From Euptelea pleiosperma (lineage: Eukaryota > Streptophyta > Magnoliopsida > Ranunculales > Eupteleaceae): 64,000 bases of DNA. The DNA lies in NCBI GenBank assembly GCA_035048495.1, contig CM068551.1, positions 15,440,248 through 15,504,247 on the forward strand, read 5' to 3'. The notes under the pieces are model-generated. The model saw only the letters and a program-made list of their open reading frames with translations. It made no database searches and had not been told where the DNA came from. Positions 55,628 to 64,000 of this stretch are shown one piece after another; position 1 is the stretch's first letter, and each line of letters opens with the position of its first letter. A program made the translations under genes and the position numbers.

Positions 55628-57340
55628 GACATTGCTACTGCCTGTCAAATGTTTGATGAAATGTGCGAAAGGAACCCCATGTCCATTAAGCTATGATCTC
55701 TGGCTGTGGCCAGGGCGGGGATCCCCGGATGGCACTCAACCTCTTCCCTCGGATGCCATTCGAGCCCAACGAATACATCTACGCTAGTGTTATCAGCGCC
55801 TGTGCCACCCTCTTGGTTCTGGCACAAGGGAAACATGTTCATGCTTGATTGCTCAAATCTGGCTATGAGTCCATTTCTTTCGTTTCTAACTCGCTTATCT
55901 CATTGTACATGAACTGCGGTCTCTCTAACGATGTATTCTCCGTCTATTCCAGCACACCTGAACCGAATTCTGCCGTCGCTTATAATGCAATGATCCGCAG
56001 TTTTTGCGGAAAACATGCAGCCTGATAGAGGTTTCCAGGTGTTTAAACTCAAGAACGGATGAGGTCTTGTTCCAGACGATTCACTTTCGTGGGTGTGCTG
56101 GGAATTTGCACAGATATACATGATCTGCAGAGAGGAATGGAATTTCATTGCCAAACGATCAAGCTTGGACTTGACAACACCCCTTTTATCGGCAATGTGA
56201 TTTTAACCATGTACTCGAAGTGCGATTTGATCGAAGAAGCAGAAGCAACCTTCGACTCGATTGAAGAGAAAGATGTTATTTCATGGAACACCCTTATCAC
56301 TGCTTGCTGTCACTGTAGATTATGTCAAGAGTTGGTAAGTCATTGTAGAGATGATGGGAAAAGCCAGTGGTGTAAGACCTGATGATTTTGCGTTGGTCAG
56401 TGCCCTTGCTGCCTGTGCAGGGCTCGCTCCCATTCACCATGGTGGTCACATTGATGCTCATATTATAAGAACAAGGCTTGATCTTGATGTTGGACTTGGT
56501 GTGCACTTGTGAACATGTATGCCAATTCCAAGTGGAGCCGCATTATAGTAGTAGTAGTAGCGAGAGGAGAGCTTATTTTGGGCATAATGAAGAAATAAGT
56601 TTCCATGACATGCAAAGACGGAGATGCAAAGGTAAAAGGGAAGCTACCAGGTGTTGGTTTGGCTGTGACCCAACGCAATCTTGTTTCCTGGAACACGGTC
56701 ATAGCCAGATTTGGAAATCACGGGACTGCGTAGAAGAGTGCTAGAGATGTTGAAGCAAATGAAAGAAACAGGACTAAAACCAGATTCAGTTATGTTCAAC
56801 GGACTGTTAGCAGCTTGCAATCAAGCAGGGTTTGTCTAGAAAGGCCGAGCCTACTTCAATTCTATGAAAGACATTTATGGGATTGCACCAGAGATCGAAC
56901 ATTTCTCTTGCCTGATAGATCTGTTGGGGAGGGCTGGGAGATTGGAGGAGGCGAAAGAGTACGTTTAGAAATTTCATTTCGGAAGGGATTTAGTTGTATT
57001 GGAGCACGTGCTTTCAGCGCATCAGGCCTGTCGGCTACATGGGGATGTTGTGGTTGGGGAATGGGTGGCATGCCAGCTTTTGGAGCTTCAGCCTGGTACG
57101 AGTTCGCTTTACTTTCTGTCGTCGAACTTACATGCATCAGATGGGAGGTGGGATGGTTTTGCAGAGGCAAGGAAGTCACCGAAGGCTAGTGGAGTGAAGA
57201 AGGAACCAGGACATAGTTTGATCCAAGTGATGGGAATCGTAGAAAAGTTTACAGTAGTGAATTTTTCGCATTCGAGTATCGCATTCGAGTATGGAAGAGA
57301 TGAAGAACATACTCTGAAGTTGAGTTTGTTCAGTGAGTGA
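55628..57340 (+). pseudogene. E-class (PLS) PPR pseudogene, unit C
   Basis: Collinear with the unit B copy from the GDIATA-like block (DIATACQMFDEMCERNP) onward, with the first 130 bp lost. Readable blocks include GVLGICTDIHDLQRGMEFHC, IGNVILTMYSKCDLIEEAEA, KETGLKPDSVMFNGLLAACN, DLLGRAGRLEEAKEY and the E-domain part GVKKEPGHSLIQV. Unlike unit B it keeps the E-domain end (...FSHSSIAFEYGRDEEHTL). It shares the TAG after KEYV with unit A, and both lack an open frame. Units A and C are therefore closer to each other here than either is to unit B. An in-frame repeat of TTCGAGTATCGCA near 57275 is private to this copy. Confidence 0.78.
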
Positions 57341-57497
57341 AGCTTCTTCATGATTCTAACTTCATTTTTGCCTTGAAAAGATAATAATATGTTGCATCTG
57401 GATTCACATGTGGCCATAAGTAACAGGTCTGATAATTAGGACATCTAATCATATACCAGATAATTTCATATGGACAGATCCCAGCAAATAAAAACTA

Positions 57498-57860
57498 TTA
57501 GGGCATGTTTGATTGCACAGAAAATTTTCCGGAGAAAATACATCTTGGAAATGCCCTAAATGGGTGATTGATTTCAACTTATAACATATTTCAATCATGT
57601 GAGAAAATAAAGGCGTATTTTCAGGTGGAAATTAATTCTTACTTATCTGGATGGGAAATGAATTCCGTGCTTAGTGGGGAAAATTATCCATATTTAAATG
57701 GCTTGGTAGGGAAAATATACAGATTTAAAATGGCTATCTAAGAGCATCTCATAGGCTCCTTATTCTGGCTTTTTTGTCAGAATAGGGAGCCGTGGAGAGA
57801 GAAAAATACCTCCAACAGGCTCGCCACTTGATTTGTCAGTTTAGGGGCTCCTCAATAGCC
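57498..57860. mobile_element. Left part of the TAGGGCATGTTTGAT MITE with nested GAGCATCTC end
   Basis: Collinear with 29034-29430, including the start of the nested element (CTAAGAGCATCTCATAGG). It stops at CTCAATAGCC, where a deletion joins it to sequence like 31412 of unit A. The nested insertion therefore predates the unit A/C duplication. Confidence 0.7.
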
Positions 57861-58152
57861 ATAGATTGGTAATCTCTAGCCATAGATTTTAGACCTTTTT
57901 AAGGCGTGATTATAACGTTGGATTCAATCATTTTTTTGGAGTACTAAAAAACTAACGACTGGAAGTCATCAAACAAGCTGATTCTACGTATGAATGTCTA
58001 CATGACGCCAAGAAGCCTACCTTGTTACATCACGACCCTTAGTTTTTGGGTCATGATGTAACAAGGTATACCTAAGATCTTTTCAAATGTGGAAGTGCAT
58101 TTTTGTTACTCACGGCTGCCATCTTGGCCCACTGACCGCATGGTTGTTTAGC

Positions 58153-58387
58153 ACAAGGTTTAAAGGAGGCCGTTTTAACAGTATAACGGACTGGGGCGTT
58201 ACCGTTAAAACGGATTGTAATGGCCAGGGGCAAAAATAAAAAACAAAAAAACGGAAAAAATGGATTTTTATGATTTAACAGCCGTTAGAACAAAAAAAAA
58301 AGGCCAATAAATTCAAAGCATCAAAATGGTTTTTAACGAACAGGCTTGGGGCGTTACCGTTTAAATGGCGGGCCGTTTTGAAAACCA
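58153..58387. mobile_element. ACGGCCGTTTAAA-type MITE, inverted, both ends kept
   Basis: It reads ACAAGGTTTAAAGGAGGCCG at the left and GGCCGTTTTGAAAACCA at the right. Flanking 9-mers TTGTTTAGC (58144-58152) and TGGTTTAGC (58388-58396) match at 8 of 9. It shows what the unit A and B copies looked like before they lost one end. Confidence 0.75.
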
Positions 58388-58699
58388 TGGTTTAGCCAAT
58401 CCCTCAGTAGACATTTATACAAATAATCATGTTGTTTGATGATTTTTAGCCATTGGTTTTAGCACTCTAAACAATGATTGAATTGAACGGCTATATGCAC
58501 GTCTTAAAAAGTACTAAAATCTAATGGTTAGAGATTACCAATGAGGGTGATTTTGGTGCCCATATCCACCAAGGGGTGAGATAAACATCCATGTGGTCAG
58601 TCGGCCCATATGACAGCGGTGAGTAACAAAACAAATGCTCTGCGCTTGAAAAAGTTTCAGGCATACCTTGTTACATGTTTTTCCTTAGTTTTTAGCAAC

Positions 58700-59010
58700 T
58701 AGGGTTTGTACCAGGGAGTAAAATTTCCGTCACAGTGCAAGGAGACCGAAGCCACGCACAATATGACTTATGTGGCAAATTATTAGAGGGCGCTGACCAT
58801 ATGGATGTTTGGCCAGTCCCTCGGTGGACATGCAAACCAAAAATCAGTCAGATTAGTGATTTGCAACCTTTAGATCTTTGCTCCCAAATAACGCTTAATA
58901 ATGCTGAAATACACGGTTACAATTAACCCATGAAAATAACTTCAATCCAATGCTTAGAAATTACTAATCAGGTTTATTTTTGGTTTGTAGGTCCACTCCA
59001 CCTGTTTGGT
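58700..59010. repeat. Foldback-family half element
   Basis: TCCGTCACAGTGCAAGGAG, GGGCGCTGACCATATGGATG, GTTTGGCCAGTCCCTCGGTG and GATTTGCAACCTTTAGATC follow the arm order of the foldback element at 11747-12157. The opposite arm is replaced by the CGTCTTCAA repeat block. Confidence 0.55.
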
Positions 59011-59580
59011 AGCACGTCTTCAATCGAAGACGTGAGTCTTGAAGGTCCACGTCTTCAAGGTGTGTACCTTTCAAGGTCAAGACTGACGTTTGGTTCTACA
59101 CGACCATATGAGACCCACATAAAAACAAAATGTTGATAGATCACGCGGGCCCAACATAAGAACAAAGATCGATAGTTAGTGTGGACCGCACATAATAAGT
59201 AGTGTTGATAAATCATGTGGGCCTCACATGTTAATGGGGTTGATAAATCGCGTGGGTCCAACGTAAGAACAGAAGTTGATGGGTCATATGTGGGTCCAAA
59301 TAATAGAGGGCATTGATAGATGATACATGTGCTATATTTCAAGTGGGCCCATACATCATAAGTGGGCCACATATTAGGTGGGCTAAACCCATTGGAGTAG
59401 AGAGTGAACCTTCAAAGTACATGCATCTTGGAAGACTCAAGGGGGGAGGTGAACCTTTGAAGGTTCACTTTCATGTGCGTCTTCAAGGTCCATTGTGTCT
59501 TCGAAGGTGAGCGCCTTGGTGTGACACAAACACTTGTCATCAATCAAGACGCATACCTTCAGCCAAGACGCACGTTTCTT
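59010..59580. repeat. CGTCTTCAAGG word block with an internal minisatellite
   Basis: CGTCTTCAA, GTCTTGAAGG and CCTTCAAAG words occur at both sides in inverted order. Between about 59130 and 59330 a degenerate unit of roughly 45 bp (TTGATAGATCACGCGGGCCC, TTGATAAATCATGTGGGCC, TTGATAAATCGCGTGGGTCC) is repeated four to five times. The open frames here are artefacts. Confidence 0.6.
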
Positions 59581-60030
59581 ATCTAGGGTTCTATCTCCAT
59601 TAAATGCTTGGGTGAGGATTCTGACTAATGAGATTTTTTGCTCTTCGTGGGTTGACTGAATGGGGGCCGAAATCAGAGGAGAATTTTTCGTCGAACAAAT
59701 TGTGATTTTACAAAATGCGTTCAAGAGTACGTTGTGAGCAAACAGGCACATCCAAAGATCCAAAAAGCAGAATCAATAATTTTTTATTCTGTGTATTTTG
59801 ATTCTTTTTTTGTTGTTTCAGTTTCTGTTTTTTGGTGGTGGTCGTGAGGTGGAATCCGATAGACTCACAGTTTAACTCGATAGATCACATGCTTAAGCCA
59901 TCTGATGACGATCGGTTTGTCAAATCCCCGATACACAGACTCTTCTCTTCTCAATGTAATATTTATCTGCGTTTTGTCTTTGTTTCAAATTAAACCAAAC
60001 GGTATCTTCACCAAACATTAGCTTCAACCA

Positions 60031-60450
60031 TGGTTTTAAAAACGGCCGTTTAAACGGTTTTAACGGCCGTTTAAATGGTAAAGCCCCAAGCCTGTTTCTG
60101 TTAAAACCGTTTAAACACGTTTTATCGGTTTTGAAAAAAAAACGGCCGCTAAAATCGTTTAAACGGCCGTTAAAATCGTTTAAACAGCCATTTAATTCTG
60201 AAAAATTTTGTGAAAAAAACGGCCGTTAAATCTGTTAAAATCCGTTAAATTCCATTTTTTTTTTTTCAAATTTCAAAATTTGAATTTCAGTGCCATTTTT
60301 TCTGTTTTTTTTCCGTTAAAATCCGTTTAATTCCGTTAAATTCTATTTTTTCCCATTTTTGCCCCTGGCCGTTCCAATCCGTTTAAACGGGTTTAAACGG
60401 TAACGGCCCCAGTCCGTTTAACCGTTAAAACGGCCTCCTTTAAACCTTGG
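60031..60450. mobile_element. MULE-type MITE filled with ACGGCCGTTTAAA words (complete copy)
   Basis: It begins TGGTTTTAAAAACGGCCG and ends GGCCTCCTTTAAACCTTGG. Flanking 9-mers are CTTCAACCA (60022-60030) and CTTCAACAT (60451-60459), 7 of 9 alike. Its length (420 bp) and layout equal those of the copy at 21990-22404, and it carries even more CGGCCGTTTAAA words. Confidence 0.8.
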
Positions 60451-60479
60451 CTTCAACATCAAAAAGGGTTGAGATATAC

Positions 60480-60480
<1 letters not shown>

Positions 60481-60540
<60 letters not shown>
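60481..60540. repeat. (TC)30 microsatellite
   Basis: Thirty uninterrupted TC dinucleotides, 30 bp after the word-repeat MITE. Confidence 0.95.
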
Positions 60541-60544
<4 letters not shown>

Positions 60545-62090
60545 ATTTGGAGGATCAAATGCAGTGATCCTTTTAATTGACTCAGCCTCGCCAACATCCA
60601 CTCTCCGTTGCATGTATCCCAGATGAAGTCCAGTTCGTCTTCTTCGCTATTTTTTTTAGTGCAGCGTGCATAATGAAGAAACCCAAACGACCCAAACCAG
60701 GTTTAAAACTACCTTAATAAATCTTTTTTATTTTTTATTCATTCAATTGAAAAATGCGGACACGTCGTGGTCTAACCCGGAGAAGTTTGAAGCCTAATTG
60801 TTGATCTCTACACGCTGGATTCGAGCGTTTACGTGGACGATATCTTTCAAATTGTAACTTTTTTTTTGGATACTCAGATCTAATGGCTAGAGATCACCAA
60901 TCAAGATGATTTTTCATGTGTAGGACTATCAAAGCGTAGACCGATTAATCATGGTCAGTGGTCTCTAAAAGTTTACCACATGGATCATACTGTCATGGTC
61001 AGGTCTCTAAAAGTTTACCACACGGATCATACTGCGTGGGGTGTATTATCTTGGGAAGAGTTTCCATTAATGTGAAGAGCTTACACCCTACAGGCTGATT
61101 TTTTCAATGCTCTTTGTTATAAATGAAATGATGAAATACAGTATATGTCACTTATATTAAATATTATAATTGATCTCAAAATTGTAAATTTTTGTTTACT
61201 TGCACAATTATGAAAAGTGGCGATGGATTTGGTTATTAAATCAGTTTTTTTTTGTTTTAATTTTTTTTTTACCTTTTTAGTAAACTTTGATAAAAAAAAA
61301 TCCAATTTTTAACATGTTGATTATTTAGTGAAGCTTGAAAGCTTCTATTCTGAGTACCGAACTCATCATTCCGGGAAGCGGTTTTTCATTTGATTTTTTT
61401 TTGTGTATGATTTATTTTTTTATGGGCAATTTTGTACTAACCCGTGAAAAATTGGCGATATTGACACTACCCCCGGTACTATCACTTTGTTGCGTTTCCC
61501 CCCTTGACTGTTGTTTTGTCATGGTTGACTTACACAGGATGTTAACCTTTTTCCAATTGGACCATTTTGCCTTTACCCGTTCTGTCTCCCGCTGACGCTC
61601 TGAGCGCACGTCAGAGCGATCTGACGCTTTCGTCTAACTACGGCTTTGACGTGGACATCACGTCATTTTCAAATTATCTACGCTATGACCACGTGACATT
61701 TAACGGACGATAGAGATATGAAAATGAAAAGATCTTTACCGTCCGTTTTTCTAACTAATTCCCTCCCTCCACTTGGCAGTTGCGTTAATTCGCAAAGTAA
61801 AAGCCGACCGGTAAAAAATCTGCACCGTTTATTTGAAAAATCTAATATATTATGTCAACACCCACCGACCATCAGATCTATTGTTTGGGATTTAACAGAC
61901 GAGATTTCTTTGCATGCCATTCGTCCGTTGTCGTCTGCATGAAGAATCGAACTAGTAACAGATGCAAATCTGAAAGAAGAAAGGTAAAGGGGGAAATGGG
62001 AAGATTCAGTCATTGAAGGAAGCGTGGAAGCCTATTGAAGGTGCCGTTGAAAGCCTGTTTAACATTCCAGTGCCGAGGAAGGAAGCAAGC
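60541..62090. other. Repeat debris, no host gene seen
   Basis: The part 60860-61060 has foldback-family words and a small direct repeat (GTCTCTAAAAGTTTACCACA twice). 61330-61650 looks MITE-like. 61710-62090 may be the 5' untranslated exon of the MULE, because it ends in GCAAGCAAG before GTAAGCC-like donor text. This last point is inference. Confidence 0.35.
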
Positions 62091-62245
62091 AAGTAAGCCG
62101 TTATTTCTCCTTCTTTTGTTTGTTTAATTTTCACAAATGGGTCCTACAGTGTCGGGTTATGTTAGTTGACATACCTTTGTTGGTAATGTAACAAAAATTG
62201 TGCATTCGCATTTGAAAAACTTTCCGGCATACCTTGTTGGGTCGC

Positions 62246-62612
62246 GGTTAGTGGACACCCTTTTTTGACCCCCATTTTGACACCCATTTTGGCGTACCCA
62301 CATAGAAGAAGAATCAATGGCTGATTTTTTGTGGTGATGATCTCCTCACCATATAGATCACCCCAACAAAAAATCAGGCCATTCTAAAATTTCTAGAAAT
62401 GTGGTTTTCAAGTTACACGGTAAAAATTGACAGTCCATAATTCTTCAGCGTCTAAAGCAGTCTATGAATATTATAATGATTTGAATTTTTGTGAGGATGA
62501 TCTCCTCACCATAGAGATCGTCCTCACAATCTGCCATTGAATCATCTTCTAAGTGGGTACGCAAAAATGGGTGTCAAAAAGGGGGACAACCATTTTTACA
62601 CTAGTACTGCCC
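62246..62612. mobile_element. MITE in the 5' region of the MULE
   Basis: The left arm GACACCCATTTTGGCGTACC, then GATGATCTCCTCACCATA is inverted or repeated at the right as TGGGTACGCAAAAATGGGTG. GATGATCTCCTCACCATA occurs in both halves. It lies between the putative first exon and the transposase ATG, inside the presumed 5' intron. No target duplication found. Confidence 0.5.
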
Positions 62613-62718
62613 ATCTTTTGAACAGCTTTCCAGGGGGGCATATTACATATTTTAATTCAACATTAATTTGTTGAGAATTATGTTATGTTATGTTTGTTGA
62701 GAATTCTTATGATACAGG

Positions 62719-64000
62719 ATGAATGACTACATAAATATAGTTGTTCATTACCAAAGAAGATTTATGGCAAGTCGAGATGACAGATATACTGTTAGAGACT
62801 ATCGTGGTGGGAAGGTGGGACAAATGTATGATATTGACTGTGATCGTATTTTCTACTTTGACTTCTTGGAAGAGCTTGCTCACGTAACAAAATGTCCAAG
62901 TGGGACTATGGCCGTTATGATAGTTACTTATATTGATTGTTACGGGAGTCTAATACCCGTTGAAGGGGATGAATGACTAGTGCGTATGCTTCAATACTTT
63001 GAGAATGCTCTTGGAGTCGGTGAGGTATTTGTTAATTGGGACATTTGTGAACCTTTAACCACATCTTCATCAGCATCACCACGACCCACGTGTCAAACTT
63101 CACGAGGTGATTTTCCATCATCATCATCAACAGCACCACGACCTACAAGTCAGACTACTCGAGGTCGAGGTAGAGGTCGTGTGGACGAGTATTATGACGT
63201 AGAGATGGATGACATACCATCGTCTCCAGAGTTGGGTGATGATGATATTCCTATCGACATAGAGACAGATGACTCTTATCGCAGTTACGATTCAAGTGAG
63301 TCAAGTTCAGATTTTGATGGTAGTTCAGATGATGAGTCAGTTGGTGGTCATACCTTTATTAATGAGGTTGATGATTTATATCAAAATCAAGAATAGTCTA
63401 GTCGGGAACAACATAGTTTGCATTCAGTGCTTAAAGTAAAGCAGGAGTTTCCTACCGTGTATGACTATAGGAAACACCTAAGAATGTTTGTCGTCCAACA
63501 TCACTTCGAGTATGTGATGGTGAAAAACGAGAAGGAACGGGCCACGACAATATGTAAGGACCCGAATTGTGAATGGAGATGTCATGCTTCGGTTACCAAT
63601 GACGGCCAAACCTTTCAAGTGAGGTCATCGAGAATGGAGCACACTTGTAGTAGTACTATCAGTCAGAGGCATTCTAATACCACATTGACTTTTATTACTG
63701 ACCTGATAGAGTCCACACTTTGGGCACATCTAAAGTCATATCGTCCAAGAGATTTCAAGACTGAAGTTTGGAAAAAATTAGGAATCCATATCACATACTA
63801 GCTATCTTGGAAGGCTAGAGCGAAGGCCTTGACTCGGATATATGGGGACTACAATGAGTCCTATACTATTGTGCCAGAGCTATGTGCCCAAATCTTATTG
63901 AGCAATCCAGGAAGCATAGCCAAGTAGAGTGTTGAGATTGACCGTAGAGTCAAATCGATTTGTGTTGCCTTTCGAGCATCTCTGCATTGCTTTAGGGTCG
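62719..64000 (+). pseudogene. MuDR-type (MULE) transposase, N-terminal half, four in-frame stops
   Basis: An acceptor-like TTATGATACAG precedes the ATG at 62719. The first 85 residues (MNDYINIVVHYQRRF ... IPVEGDE) match the N-terminal layout of plant mudrA proteins. A Ser/Pro- and Arg-Gly-rich linker follows (GRGRGRVDEYYDVEMDD), then an acidic stretch and the MuDR DNA-binding region with VKQEFPTVYDYRKHLRMF, CKDPNCEWRCHAS and a later H-T-C (zinc-binding pattern). The next block (KARAKALTRIYGDYNESY) is the lead-in to the DDE catalytic domain, which lies beyond the window. One reading frame is kept for 1,280 bp, but TGA (62974), TAG (63394), TAG (63799) and TAG (about 63925) interrupt it. The element is dead unless these are read through. 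It has no link to the PPR genes. Confidence 0.85.

Larger units (their letters stand above)
44515..58697 (+). repeat. RFL array unit C (about 14.2 kb, 8.8 kb without the copia element)
   Basis: It starts at ACTAGGAAGGTTGCTCCATT. Its far end (GCAACTAGGGTTTGTACC at about 58695) resembles the start of unit A (GCAACTATGTTTTGTACT at about 22722), so the array closes on itself. Two internal deletions relative to unit A (near 53969 and 54770) and the copia insertion explain most of the length difference. Confidence 0.8.

Noticed and set aside
59437..59763. 108-codon minus-strand frame
   Set aside because: It starts within the CGTCTTCAAGG block and has no recognisable motif.
1..64000. tRNA, rRNA or organelle-derived (NUMT/NUPT) sequence
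   Set aside because: I looked for tRNA-like arms and for conserved organelle gene text and saw none. The only tRNA-related piece is the copia primer-binding site.

Overview
The window looks like angiosperm nuclear DNA, probably from a woody non-grass. It is AT-rich, has introns, and is crowded with transposon debris. It carries Restorer-of-fertility-like (RFL) pentatricopeptide-repeat (PPR) genes without introns, an L1-type LINE, a Ty1/copia element, a MuDR-type MULE and many MITEs. I cannot name the species.

0-11.3 kb: one nine-exon gene on the minus strand (11228 down to 210). I rebuilt it by hand from splice sites and reading phase. It would encode about 301 residues with a plastid-type N-terminus and a hydrophobic C-terminal helix. 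Exon 2 carries one base too many, so the gene is either frameshifted or misassembled there. Its 7.6 kb third intron holds a decayed antisense LINE of about 6 kb, which itself carries a MULE-type MITE. 11.3-12.9 kb: four foldback (inverted-repeat) elements side by side. 13.0-14.8 kb: an RFL pseudogene broken by five indels. 15-22.7 kb: no gene; a LINE tail with a 16-bp target duplication, an LTR-like segment with 13 copies of an ATCGATT palindrome word, a run of 26 C, and the first word-repeat MITEs.

22.7-58.7 kb: a head-to-tail array of three units (spacing about 10.6, 11.2 and 14.2 kb). Each unit has an RFL gene, a conserved 3' flank, a minus-strand LINE tail, a dead PLS/E-class PPR gene, and MITE debris. 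The three RFL genes (689, 679 and 682 residues) are open from end to end. They differ from each other mostly at the two residues per repeat that read RNA bases, which is the behaviour expected of restorer-type genes. A decayed copia element sits in the 3' flank of the third gene, and the other two units supply its empty site.

58.7-64 kb: foldback debris, a minisatellite, a (TC)30 tract, a further word-repeat MITE, and the first half of a MULE transposase gene kept in one frame but cut by four stop codons. It runs off the window end.

The least expected signals are the diverged PPR codes in the array, a set of MITEs with alike ends and 9-bp target duplications whose interiors repeat different short CG-containing words, and the multi-exon plastid gene that an ORF scan does not show. 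All alignments and counts were made by eye.
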